Assembly (NCBI GenBank): GCA_910587915.1
Contig: CAJUOB010000020.1
Span: 1-49,203, forward strand
Origin: an uncultured Muribaculaceae bacterium
Lineage (GTDB): Bacteria > Bacteroidota > Bacteroidia > Bacteroidales > Muribaculaceae
Length of the DNA: 49,203 nucleotides
Direction of reading: 5' to 3'
Shown here: one piece after another, positions 17,882-26,005 of the stretch
Position numbering within the stretch: the stretch's first letter is position 1
Layout of the letters: every line of letters begins with the position of its first letter
Program-made: the position numbers and the translations under genes
Notes under the pieces: generated by a model
What the model saw: only the letters and a program-made list of their open reading frames with translations
Told to the model about the DNA's origin: nothing
Database searches by the model: none

Positions 17882-20878
17882 TCAGAAATCGAGCTGTACG
17901 CCCAGTATGAACTGCCGTGTGGAGGGGAAGTATGTGCGCGATCCCTGCGCACCGGGCTCAAGACCGTTCACCTGATAGTTGGATGGATCTACACCGCTGA
18001 ACTTGGTGATGGTGAACACGTTTTTCATCGTGCCGTAGAAGCGTAGCTTGTCGATGAAGCGGCACTGCGGCAGATTGAGCGTGTATCCGAGGGTAAACTG
18101 GTCGAGCTTGAAGTAGTCGCCGCGCTCGAGGAAATAGTCGGTCACGGCATGCGATGATGTAGGACTGATATCGAAGTTCTTGCCATATGCTTTCTTGAGC
18201 ACATTGCCAGTGAACTTGCGCGTGCCATAATAGAAATCGTGGATATTGAAGATGTCGAATCCGAATGCACCACGGAAGAACAGACTGAGGTCGAAATTGC
18301 GGTAGCGGAAATTATGGGTGCTCGAGAGTGTGAATTTCGGCATACCGTTGCCCACTTTCACGCGATCGGCCTCCGAAGCCTGCGAAGCGTTGATTATATC
18401 GCCATCCTTATCGTATACAAGCCATTCGCCGTCCTTGTTGATGCCGGCATAGCGCCACATGAAGAAGTTACCCACCGACTCGCCCTTTTCTATACGCTGA
18501 AGATTATAGAAGGGATAGGGATCTTCGGTGCCGCACACGCTGTAATAGTCCTGACCGACATACTGTGAATTGCTGAAATCCACGAATTTATTGGTCATCG
18601 TAGTGCCTATTACATTGAAATTGTAGTCAAACTCCTTGGTCTGCACTGCATTGAAGCTGAGGTCGAACTCAAAGCCGGTGTTCTTCATCGTACCCACATT
18701 CACGAATGTCTCGTCGTGAAGATAAGGAGGCACCGACACCTTGTAGTTACCTAAAAGGTCCTTTGTAGTGCGGTTGAAATAGTTGAGAGAACCATAGAAG
18801 CGGCTGTTGAACATCGAGAAGTCGATACCCACGTTCCAGTTCTTGCCCTTTTCCCAGCTCAGGTCGGGATTCACGTTCTTGCCGGGACCCCATACCTGTA
18901 TGAACTTTCCATTGTACAGGTAGTAGCCGAAACCACTCATGGTGCTGAGCGATTGATAGCTGCCGAAATCCTGATTTCCGGTCTCACCGTAGTCGGCACG
19001 CACTTTAAGGTCGTTGAGCCATCCGCGAGTACCTTCCATAAATTCTTCCTGGCTTATACGCCAACCGGCCGACACAGCAGGGAAATTACCCCACTTATGG
19101 TTCGCGCCGAATTTCGAGGAGCCTTCGTGGCGCAGCGATGCTGTGACAAGGTATTTGCCATCCCAGTCGTAGCTCACACGGCCGAAGAACGATATGAGCT
19201 TGGCATCGTTCTTGTAGCTGCTCATGCACACTTCGCCTTCATCTTTGGCAAAATCGCCGGAGCCGAGGTTATCAGCATGCAAGCCATCGTTGGGAAAATC
19301 CTTGTTGTACGCCGAGAAACCTTCGTACTGCGAGTACTGATAGCTATAACCTACCATGGCCTTGATATTGTTCTTACCGAGACGGGCGGTGAAATTTGTG
19401 ATCCATTCGAGAATATACTGGCGCTCCTTGGAATAGCTACGGCTGGCCTCGCCCTCGCGGCCGTCGTTGATTGAACGGGTGCTTGTGGACGGACGGAAGT
19501 AGGTGTTGTTGTTGTCGTACTGATGATCGGCAAACATCACCTGTGTATTGAGCGTATATGGGCAGTCATCGCCTTTCCAGAAAAGAGGAAGCAGATTCAG
19601 ACGTGCGGTGGCATCCCAGTCGAGAAGTTTAGTATCGCCGTGGTCGGTCTCAAGACGCTGCGATTCAACCGGGTTATAGCCCACTACCTGACCCTGGAAA
19701 TTATAGTAGCGTGTAGGATTCTCGGGGTCCATGAGCGGTGTGGTCGGATTAGCCTCGATAGCATTGCGGTACACGCTCCAGTCGGCCTGGTCGCGGTATA
19801 TGATACGCGGGGCAAGATTTACAGTGAAATTAAAGAGACCGCCCTTGGTGGTGTGCGACACTGCCGCACGACCGCCGTACTCCTCGCGGCGCGATCTCAG
19901 GTCGATGCCCTGATGGTCGCGGTAGTCCACACTCACACGGTAATTACTGCGGTCGTTGCCGCCGCTGAGACTGAGAGTGTGGTGATGTGCGAAGCCTGTG
20001 CGACTCACACCGTCGAGCCAGTCGTAGTTTCCACCGAGATCGACACCATTATCGCCCCAGCCAAGACGTACGTCGCGGTATTCCTGCGCATTCATCATGT
20101 CGAGTTCTTTCTTGATAACATCCCAGGCAAAAGTTCCCGAATAGGAAGTGTGCACGGCTCCGTCCTTGGTGCCTTTCTTGGTAGTGACCAGAATCACACC
20201 ATTGGAACCGCGGGTACCGTAGATAGCCGAAGCGGCACCGTCCTTGAGCACATCGAACGAAGCTATATCATTTGCATTAAGGTTTGTGAGATTGCCGCCG
20301 GGCACACCATCAATCACAATCAGCGGGCCAAGACCGGCCGAACGCGACGACACGCCACGGATCTGTATGCTGGCCTGATTGTTAGGATCGGCAGCGCCGG
20401 TATTGGTAATTGATACACCGGGGACCTTGCCCTGAATCATCATCGACGGGTCGAGCGAGCTCACCGACAGAAAGTCCTTCTCGCCGACATGCGATATTGC
20501 CGATGTAAGTTCTTTTTTGTCCATGGTGCCGTAGCCGATCACCACAACTTCGTTGAGCAGTTCGTTGTCGGGATTAAGTTCCACCGTAATGTTCGAACGG
20601 CCCTGCAGGGCAACCTCGCGCGTTTCAAAACTTATATACGACACCACTATAGTGGCCTTGGGGTCGACACCCTTTATAGCAAAGGCGCCATCGATGTCGG
20701 TGGCGGCAGCCAACTTGGTGCCCTTCACAATTACCGACGCTCCAATAAGGGGCTCGCCGGTGCCGGCTTCCACCACTGTGCCCGTAAGCTGGATAGTCTG
20801 GGCCGCGGCACTAAGAGGCAGACCGGCGACCAAAAACAGCAACAGCAGCGCAGCAAATGTGTGCAATGTTGTTTTCAT
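17882..20878 (-). CDS. susC: SusC/RagA family TonB-linked outer-membrane transporter
   Basis: About 998 residues. After the signal peptide (MKTTLHTFAALLLLFLVAG) comes a carboxypeptidase-regulatory-like domain (LTGTVVEAGTGEPLIGASVIVKG), a TonB box region (NEVVVIGYGTMDKKE), a plug domain (GVPGGNLTNLNANDIASFDVLKDGA, then IYGTRGSNGVILVTTKKG) and a long beta barrel ending in aromatic Phe (QFILGVQLDF). It imports oligosaccharides across the outer membrane with TonB energy and SusD as its lid. The ATG at 20878 begins the signal peptide; upstream extension to 20959 overlaps the promoter. First gene of the five-gene PUL transcript. No N-terminal anti-sigma-interacting extension was seen, which fits control by the SusR-like protein. 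Confidence 0.96.
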   Translation of the reverse strand: MKTTLHTFAALLLLFLVAGLPLSAAAQTIQLTGTVVEAGTGEPLIGASVIVKGTKLAAATDIDGAFAIKGVDPKATIVVSYISFETREVALQGRSNITVELNPDNELLNEVVVIGYGTMDKKELTSAISHVGEKDFLSVSSLDPSMMIQGKVPGVSITNTGAADPNNQASIQIRGVSSRSAGLGPLIVIDGVPGGNLTNLNANDIASFDVLKDGAASAIYGTRGSNGVILVTTKKGTKDGAVHTSYSGTFAWDVIKKELDMMNAQEYRDVRLGWGDNGVDLGGNYDWLDGVSRTGFAHHHTLSLSGGNDRSNYRVSVDYRDHQGIDLRSRREEYGGRAAVSHTTKGGLFNFTVNLAPRIIYRDQADWSVYRNAIEANPTTPLMDPENPTRYYNFQGQVVGYNPVESQRLETDHGDTKLLDWDATARLNLLPLFWKGDDCPYTLNTQVMFADHQYDNNNTYFRPSTSTRSINDGREGEASRSYSKERQYILEWITNFTARLGKNNIKAMVGYSYQYSQYEGFSAYNKDFPNDGLHADNLGSGDFAKDEGEVCMSSYKNDAKLISFFGRVSYDWDGKYLVTASLRHEGSSKFGANHKWGNFPAVSAGWRISQEEFMEGTRGWLNDLKVRADYGETGNQDFGSYQSLSTMSGFGYYLYNGKFIQVWGPGKNVNPDLSWEKGKNWNVGIDFSMFNSRFYGSLNYFNRTTKDLLGNYKVSVPPYLHDETFVNVGTMKNTGFEFDLSFNAVQTKEFDYNFNVIGTTMTNKFVDFSNSQYVGQDYYSVCGTEDPYPFYNLQRIEKGESVGNFFMWRYAGINKDGEWLVYDKDGDIINASQASEADRVKVGNGMPKFTLSSTHNFRYRNFDLSLFFRGAFGFDIFNIHDFYYGTRKFTGNVLKKAYGKNFDISPTSSHAVTDYFLERGDYFKLDQFTLGYTLNLPQCRFIDKLRFYGTMKNVFTITKFSGVDPSNYQVNGLEPGAQGSRTYFPSTRQFILGVQLDF

Positions 20879-20956
20879 TGGGTAGATTTTAAAATGGATA
20901 TATGGTTGGTTTAAATTCAAGGTTCGGATCATGCTCCCACAGGACCATGGACAAGG

Positions 20957-20985
20957 CAAAATTAAGCACTTTTTCGCGCCGACAA
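20957..20985 (-). promoter_or_regulatory. Promoter of the susC-led PUL operon
   Basis: TTG (20985-20983), an 18-nt spacer and TAATTTTG (20964-20957) form a Bacteroidota-type promoter. It leaves about 75 nt of untranslated leader before the susC ATG at 20878. The SusR-like activator would be expected to act just upstream, in the AT-rich 20990-21100 stretch. I could not define an operator there. Confidence 0.55.
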
Positions 20986-21131
20986 CAGGTGCAATATCTT
21001 TTTTAAGATAGTTAAAACAGCATACATGTGATATACTGATAGTTACCCGATTTTAACACATCGTTTTTTAAGGTCGATAAAAGGTCGTAATGAATCAAAT
21101 GCGACCCCTCTCTGCGCCAGTTTTCCGCAAT

Positions 21132-21162
21132 AAAAACAGGAGCCGGACATTTTACCGACTCC
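21132..21162 (-). terminator. Terminator of the susR-like gene
   Basis: On the minus strand GGAGTCGG (21162-21155) pairs with CCGGCTCC (21146-21139), with one G-U pair and an 8-nt loop, followed by TGTTTTTATT. It lies about 65 nt past the susR-like stop codon and separates the regulator from susC. Confidence 0.65.
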
Positions 21163-21226
21163 TTTCAAAGCATGAGAGCACACTCCCCGCACAGCGGAGA
21201 TTGCTCCAAATTTTATATGATTTTTT

Positions 21227-22870
21227 CTACGGTTTCGGTATCGACATCACAGCCGCATCAAACGAATTTTTATCTATGGCTGCACGCGATTTTACTTTTG
21301 CCTTATATACATACACAGTATTCACCGAAAGGCACAGGTACTGCGCGATGTCGGCAGTGCCGGTGATACCAAGACGCATCAAGGCAAATACACGGGCCTC
21401 GGTAGGCAGTTTATCACCGCTCAGACTTATGCCCTCCCCGGGGCGCATGAGCTTATTGAATTCATCGATGAAATTAGGAAAAAGCTTAAGAAACGCACTG
21501 TCGAACGATGCATACATACGGGCCTGTTCGCGGCGCACACCCATATCCGACAAAATCGAACTCAGCTCGCCATACTGCTTCCCCTTGAGTTTCAGCAATG
21601 CGCGGCGCGTCTTTTCTTCAACCTCATTCACAAAGTCGGAATTGCTGTAGAGCGATTGTATTATATATTGGTCCTTGATTTCGGTAGCCTCCCGCAGACG
21701 CGTGTTCAGATCGGCAAGAGCCACATTCGACTCCTCGAGGGCCTCGGTCTTCTCGCGGATTTCACGATGGCTCTCGGTGAGACTCTCATTGCGCTTCTTG
21801 AGTTTGAAGAAAAGGAAGAACATTGCGGCCAGCATCGCTGCAAAGATAGCCGATGCTACGACCAAAATCATACGCTGCTCGGTGAGGCGTGTATGCCTCG
21901 CGTTCTCGATCAGAGGCATTATACTGTTGATCTCCAACTTTCGCAGACGGCTGTTATAGGCATTGGCATCGGCGGCAGCAACATGCAGATAGCGTCCGGA
22001 ACGCTCCAAAGCCCCTTTTTCATACATCAAAGTGGCAAGGTCCTTGGCCGCGGTAGTCTCGCGCGTATTCGAGCGGATGTCGTGTATCGCCGAAAGAGCA
22101 AGAAAGAACATCGCCGAATCGGGTTTGCCAAGATCCATATACGACCGTCCTATCGTCGAATAATTGATAGCTTTCTGATGATTATCGGGATTAAACCGCT
22201 CTATTATATCTTTACAGTGAGTTATAGTCTGCTCGAGCGAATACGACTCCAGACGCCCAAGTTCGAGCAGAGCCTCAGCATACCGGTAGTCGGTGCTGTC
22301 GGCATTGTCGAGCACTTTGCGGTAGTACTTACGCCGCTCGCCGACATAAGCGGAATATAGGTCGGGGGCACCGTAGGCAAACGACTCCATATTCTGGTTC
22401 AGCTTTGCCACAAGCATATAGTAATCAACCCGTTCACTCTCGGGCAACACCGATGCATCCACACGCTTGGCCACATTCACGGCCTCATGGAAAAATCCCG
22501 TCACAGCAAAATATCCCATAAGGCTACACCGCGCCTGCATCACCCTAAGGGTATCGGCCATAGCCTCGGCAACCGATTCCATTCGCCGGGCATACACATA
22601 AGCCGAATCCGATTGATAGAAGCGGTACTCCTCGAAAAGCTCATGGCACGCATCAAAACGCGCGGCATCTGTCGCTGCCATGGCATACCGGCTGCGCAGC
22701 CTGTCGATGAACGCCTCCTTCGGATTCACATATTCCACTTGTGCATGGTCTATTTCCGAATCGAGCACCCGAAGTATAGAGTCGATACCGCTACCACGTG
22801 CGGCAGCCACTGCCGGCAGCAGCGACAGAAGCAGAACAAAAATCGACATATATACGGCCCACGGCTTCAT
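21227..22870 (-). CDS. susR: SusR-like PUL regulator (DUF6377-type, membrane-spanning)
   Basis: A 547-residue protein. After a signal peptide (MKPWAVYMSIFVLLLSLLPAVAAA) comes a periplasmic TPR-like helical domain to about residue 330, one membrane helix (MILVVASAIFAAMLAAMFFLFF), a coiled coil (RNESLTESHREIREKTEALEE) and a cytoplasmic DNA-binding end with a LuxR-like helix-turn-helix (TGTADIAQYLCLSVNTVYVYKAKVK). The plan and length match SusR of the starch system: sensing sugar in the periplasm and activating the PUL. It lies just upstream of susC on the same strand, with its own terminator and promoter. The -7 box ends 4 nt before the ATG, which suggests a leaderless mRNA. Confidence 0.85.
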   Translation of the reverse strand: MKPWAVYMSIFVLLLSLLPAVAAARGSGIDSILRVLDSEIDHAQVEYVNPKEAFIDRLRSRYAMAATDAARFDACHELFEEYRFYQSDSAYVYARRMESVAEAMADTLRVMQARCSLMGYFAVTGFFHEAVNVAKRVDASVLPESERVDYYMLVAKLNQNMESFAYGAPDLYSAYVGERRKYYRKVLDNADSTDYRYAEALLELGRLESYSLEQTITHCKDIIERFNPDNHQKAINYSTIGRSYMDLGKPDSAMFFLALSAIHDIRSNTRETTAAKDLATLMYEKGALERSGRYLHVAAADANAYNSRLRKLEINSIMPLIENARHTRLTEQRMILVVASAIFAAMLAAMFFLFFKLKKRNESLTESHREIREKTEALEESNVALADLNTRLREATEIKDQYIIQSLYSNSDFVNEVEEKTRRALLKLKGKQYGELSSILSDMGVRREQARMYASFDSAFLKLFPNFIDEFNKLMRPGEGISLSGDKLPTEARVFALMRLGITGTADIAQYLCLSVNTVYVYKAKVKSRAAIDKNSFDAAVMSIPKP

Positions 22871-22874
22871 ATTG

Positions 22875-22905
22875 CAAACTTAGCGAAAAAAAACGAGAAC
22901 TCAAA
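22875..22905 (-). promoter_or_regulatory. Promoter of the susR-like gene, abutting the ATG
   Basis: TTTG (22905-22902), a 19-nt spacer and TAAGTTTG (22882-22875) form a near-perfect Bacteroidota promoter. Only CAAT separates the -7 box from the ATG at 22870. Given the usual start about 5 nt after the box, the mRNA should begin at or next to the A of the ATG. Confidence 0.7.
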
Positions 22906-22943
22906 AAATGCGCTGCGGGGCAGTCTCACGATTGCCCCGCAGC
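22902..22943 (-). terminator. Strong hairpin upstream of susR, with U tract on the minus strand
   Basis: GCTGCGGGGCA (22912-22922) pairs perfectly with TGCCCCGCAGC (22933-22943) around a 10-nt loop. Read on the minus strand it is followed by GCATTTTTTG, so it looks like an intrinsic terminator whose U tract contains the -33 TTTG of the susR promoter. On the plus strand it lies 25 nt before a mini-ORF. It may insulate susR from transcription coming from the right. Confidence 0.5.
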
Positions 22944-22968
22944 TTCTAAACCTTAAAAATCTAATCCT

Positions 22969-23013
22969 ATGAAAAAACTAATTCAATACTTTACTTCTTT
23001 CTGCTGTTGCTGA
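22969..23013 (+). CDS. Possible 14-residue leader peptide
   Basis: A mini-ORF encoding MKKLIQYFTSFCCC then TGA, immediately followed in frame by TAG. It sits between the GC-rich hairpin at 22912-22943 and an intrinsic terminator at 23054-23073, upstream of rnz. The A-rich ATGAAAAAA start after an AT-rich spacer looks like a typical Bacteroidota initiation region. The terminal Cys-Cys-Cys would suit a cysteine-sensing attenuator, but I see no convincing plus-strand promoter ahead of it and no clear antiterminator pairing. It could equally be a chance ORF within a small RNA. Confidence 0.3.
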   Translation: MKKLIQYFTSFCCC

Positions 23014-23053
23014 TAGGTATACGCAAAAAGAGACCCTTTTGTTGCACCTCAGA

Positions 23054-23073
23054 GGCTTTCAAAGCCCTTTTTT
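23054..23073 (+). terminator. Intrinsic terminator between the mini-ORF and rnz
   Basis: GGCTTT (23054-23059) pairs with AAAGCC (23061-23066); the innermost bases must stay open to form a loop. It is followed by CTTTTTT (23067-23073). It ends any plus-strand transcript from the mini-ORF region before the rnz promoter at 23082-23115. Confidence 0.55.
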
Positions 23074-23081
23074 ATTACTCT

Positions 23082-23115
23082 TTTGCATTTACCACGCAAA
23101 TTTTACCTATATTTG
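23082..23115 (+). promoter_or_regulatory. Promoter of rnz, abutting the ATG
   Basis: TTTG (23082-23085) and TATATTTG (23108-23115) are separated by 22 nt, slightly long for the consensus. The box ends 4 nt (CATT) before the rnz ATG at 23120. This is the same geometry as the susR promoter and predicts a leaderless transcript. Confidence 0.6.
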
Positions 23116-23119
23116 CATT

Positions 23120-24034
23120 ATGTCGTATTTCTCCGTCACAATACTCGGATGCGGATCGGCAACGCCGACTCTGCGTCACAACCCAAGCGCCCAGCTACTG
23201 CGCTACCGCCAGCACTCGATGCTCATCGACTGCGGCGAAGGCACACAGCTGCAGATGCGCCGTTTCGGCTGCTCGTTTTCTAAAATAACAGATGTATTCC
23301 TGTCGCATCTACATGGCGACCACTTCCTCGGATTGCCGGGGTTGCTGTCGACAATGGCTCTCCACGACATCGGCGGACGAGTGACCATACACACGTTTGC
23401 CGAAGGCGCCGAACTTATCGACAAAGTTCTGTCGCTTGTTTGCCGCGAACGGTCCTATCAGCTCGATTTCAACATCATCGACCCGGCTAATCCCGGAATC
23501 GTATACTCCGACTCCCAACTCGAAGTCGAGGCATTTCCCCTCTACCACCGGGTGCCGTGTGTAGGATACATCTTCCGCGAAAAGCCAAAAAAACGTCACA
23601 TCAACGGCGAAGCGGCAAAGTATTTCGGTGTGCCTCACTACGCCATGGAAAGCCTGCGCGATGGCGCTGACCTCGTGCTTCCCGATGGCCGGGTGATAGA
23701 AAACTCGCGTCTCACCACCGACCCCGACCCGGTCATGAGCTATGCTTACTGCTCCGACACTGCATTCGATCCTCGTGTGGCAGAAGCGGTGAAAGGCGTA
23801 CACACCATATACCACGAAGCGACCTACGGCGACGACATGGCCATAAAGGCCAAGCCTCGGGGACACTCTACCGCACGACAGGCCGCACGCATTGCCGCAA
23901 TGGCCGAGGCGTCGCGACTAATCATCGGACACTATTCAAAGACTGTGGAAGACACAAGCGTACTTGTACAACAAGCCACTGAAGTATTCCCCTCAGTCAC
24001 AGCCGCAAACGAAGGACTTGTCATAGAATTATGA
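23120..24034 (+). CDS. rnz: Ribonuclease Z
   Basis: A 304-residue metallo-beta-lactamase-fold endonuclease that trims the 3' trailer of tRNA precursors. The N-terminus MSYFSVTILGCGSATPTLRH is the standard RNase Z opening and fixes the ATG at 23120. The zinc motif appears as LSHLHGDHFLGLPG, with later ligands in the YCSDTAFDP and GHYSKT regions. A longer frame from 23039 runs through the promoter and is rejected. It is followed after 119 bp by tadA, another tRNA-processing gene, and then lpxB. The -7 promoter box lies only 4 nt upstream of the ATG. Confidence 0.95.
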   Translation: MSYFSVTILGCGSATPTLRHNPSAQLLRYRQHSMLIDCGEGTQLQMRRFGCSFSKITDVFLSHLHGDHFLGLPGLLSTMALHDIGGRVTIHTFAEGAELIDKVLSLVCRERSYQLDFNIIDPANPGIVYSDSQLEVEAFPLYHRVPCVGYIFREKPKKRHINGEAAKYFGVPHYAMESLRDGADLVLPDGRVIENSRLTTDPDPVMSYAYCSDTAFDPRVAEAVKGVHTIYHEATYGDDMAIKAKPRGHSTARQAARIAAMAEASRLIIGHYSKTVEDTSVLVQQATEVFPSVTAANEGLVIEL

Positions 24035-24144
24035 ATTATTGAATGATGAATTATGAATTGGTCACGGAAGACTGTAATCCATAATTCATTAATCCATAGT
24101 CCATAATTAAGAATCCATAATTCACTAATTCAAAATTCATAATT
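24027..24144. repeat. AT-rich imperfect inverted repeat between rnz and tadA
   Basis: Two 33-nt arms (24027-24059 and 24112-24144) are imperfect inverted copies, matching at about 26 of 33 positions. Both are built from ATTCATAATTCA-type units, with further units between them. The left arm includes the rnz stop codon. The same unit occurs upstream of purD at 35991-36011, so this is a dispersed intergenic repeat. Confidence 0.65.
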
Positions 24145-24153
24145 AGTAAAAAA

Positions 24154-24615
24154 GTGCTCGACGACGATTACTACATGGGCCTCGCCCTGGCAGAAGCCCG
24201 CGCAGCCGCCGATGAAGGAGAAATTCCGGTAGGCGCCATTGTCGTGGCGTCAGGACGCGTCATTGGCCGAGGCCACAATCAGACCGAACGCCTCAGCGAT
24301 GTCACCGCCCATGCCGAAATGCTCGCCATAACCTCGGCCGCCAACAGCCTCGGAGGCAAATATCTGCCCGGAGCCACACTCTATGTCACCGTCGAGCCAT
24401 GCCCCATGTGTGCCGGTGCCATCGGGTGGAGCCAGCTTGGACGCATCGTCATTGGTGCCCCCGACACAAAGCGCGGCTACACCACCCTGCTCCGTCCCGG
24501 AACGACACCATTCCATCCTCGGGCAGAAGTCAGAACAGGCGTCCGACAAGCCGAATGCGCCGAATTGATGCAATCATTTTTCCGCAACAAACGAAAATGC
24601 ACTACTTCCTCATAG
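24154..24615 (+). CDS. tadA: tRNA adenosine(34) deaminase TadA
   Basis: A 153-residue cytidine-deaminase-fold enzyme that converts A34 of tRNA-Arg to inosine. The zinc and catalytic motifs are clear: TAHAEMLAI supplies His and the proton-shuttling Glu, and EPCPMCAGA supplies the two Cys ligands. The frame opens with GTG at 24154 (MLDDDYYMGLALAEA), which aligns with the usual TadA N-terminus; an ATG at 24175 is the alternative and would lose seven residues. The last 19 bases overlap the start of lpxB, so the two are probably one transcript. Confidence 0.92.
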   Translation: MLDDDYYMGLALAEARAAADEGEIPVGAIVVASGRVIGRGHNQTERLSDVTAHAEMLAITSAANSLGGKYLPGATLYVTVEPCPMCAGAIGWSQLGRIVIGAPDTKRGYTTLLRPGTTPFHPRAEVRTGVRQAECAELMQSFFRNKRKCTTSS

Positions 24616-25745
24616 CCGGCGAACCATCCGGCGATCTTCACGGATCCTATCTGGTCGAAGCGCTCAAACGACTCGATCCCGATGCCATATTCACATTTCT
24701 CGGGGGCGACATGATGGCCCGCGCCGCTGGCTGCAAGCCGGTGATACACTACAACCGGATGGCATTCATGGGCTTCAGCGAAGTGCTCCGCAATCTCAGC
24801 ACCATATCGGCCAACTTCTCGGCCGCCAAACAGGCTATCGAACTGGCTTCGCCCGACTGCCTCATACTCATCGACTATCCGTCGTTCAACCTCAAGATGG
24901 CCGCATTTGCACACAAACTCTCCATACCGGTCTACTACTATATATCCCCGAAAATCTGGGCTTGGAAAAAATGGCGTGTACGCGACATCCGGCGCAATGT
25001 CCGGATGGTTTTCTCCATCCTGCCTTTCGAACCCGAATTTTACCGCCGGCACAAAGCAGAGGCAGTGTATGTGGGCAATCCATCTGTCGCCGAGGTCGAT
25101 GCACAACTTGCCCAAGCTGCCACACGCCAGGAATTCCTCGCGGCCAACAACCTTCCCGACCGGCCTCTGGTGGCGCTCATGCCCGGAAGCCGCCGCAACG
25201 AGATTCTCAACAACCTCGCCATTATGCAAGCGGCCATGGCCAGATTCCCCGACGTCCAGCCCGTCATTATAGGCGCCCCCGGAACTCCCGACAGCCTCTA
25301 TGCCGCATCCGGAGCCGGCTCCATACCCGTGCTCAGGGCATCCCACGCCACTGCCATACTGGCGCATTGCACGGCAGCCCTGGTAACATCCGGCACCGCC
25401 ACACTCGAAACAGCCCTCGCTGCCGTCCCCCAGGTGGTGCTATATCGTGCCAACGGCTCTAAAATATCCTACAATATAATGAGTGCAATCCTCGATATAA
25501 AGTACGTGTCGCTCCCAAATCTCATTGTCGGACGCCAGATCATCCCCGAACTCCTGCTGCACAATTGCACCCCGGACACAGCCGCCGAAGCACTCACCCC
25601 ACTCCTCGACCCCGGCTCTGCCGCACGCAAAGCCCAACTCGAAGGATACGCCGACATGCGACGCACACTCGGCACCGCCGACGCAGCAGCCAACACCGCC
25701 CGTGCCATCATCAAACTCCAATCGCTTCGACCCAAAATGCCCTAA
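24597..25745 (+). CDS. lpxB: Lipid-A-disaccharide synthase
   Basis: A 382-residue GT19 glycosyltransferase that joins UDP-2,3-diacylglucosamine and lipid X to make the lipid A disaccharide at the inner membrane. Motifs include IAGEPSGDLHG at the N-terminus, SPKIWAWKKWR, VGNPSVAEVD, LMPGSRRNEI and TSGTATLETAL. The ATG at 24597 (MHYFLIAGEPSGD) is the family start; the frame runs back to 24399 only inside tadA. It overlaps tadA by 19 bp. Length is normal. Confidence 0.96.
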   Translation: MHYFLIAGEPSGDLHGSYLVEALKRLDPDAIFTFLGGDMMARAAGCKPVIHYNRMAFMGFSEVLRNLSTISANFSAAKQAIELASPDCLILIDYPSFNLKMAAFAHKLSIPVYYYISPKIWAWKKWRVRDIRRNVRMVFSILPFEPEFYRRHKAEAVYVGNPSVAEVDAQLAQAATRQEFLAANNLPDRPLVALMPGSRRNEILNNLAIMQAAMARFPDVQPVIIGAPGTPDSLYAASGAGSIPVLRASHATAILAHCTAALVTSGTATLETALAAVPQVVLYRANGSKISYNIMSAILDIKYVSLPNLIVGRQIIPELLLHNCTPDTAAEALTPLLDPGSAARKAQLEGYADMRRTLGTADAAANTARAIIKLQSLRPKMP

Positions 25746-25904
25746 CGTATTTTAACGGCTTATAACTTATCGTTCAAAACATTGACACCATAAAACGCGT
25801 TCTCTCTCTTGCACCATGGCACCGTGAGCAAGTGGTACAGAAACGATTTAAAGAAATTTTTCCATAATTTTTTCTCAACTCGCACACAACTCCGATTTTT
25901 TTGC

Positions 25905-25912
25905 TACCTTTG
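25905..25912 (+). promoter_or_regulatory. -7 element of the pckA promoter
   Basis: TACCTTTG at 25905-25912 is a consensus Bacteroidota -7 box in the 260-bp gap before pckA. No good -33 TTTG is visible about 20 nt upstream. The transcript would start near 25917 and carry about 89 nt of leader, including a small GGGC-AAC-GCCC hairpin at 25927-25937. Bases 25746-25900 hold nothing else recognisable. Confidence 0.55.
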
Positions 25913-26005
25913 CACTCGGTAAACAAGGGCAACGCCCCATAGGCCGACCCCGCATAACTACGAACATAACACAACTTAATCCAATATTTTTTCAAGCAAA
26001 CTACA

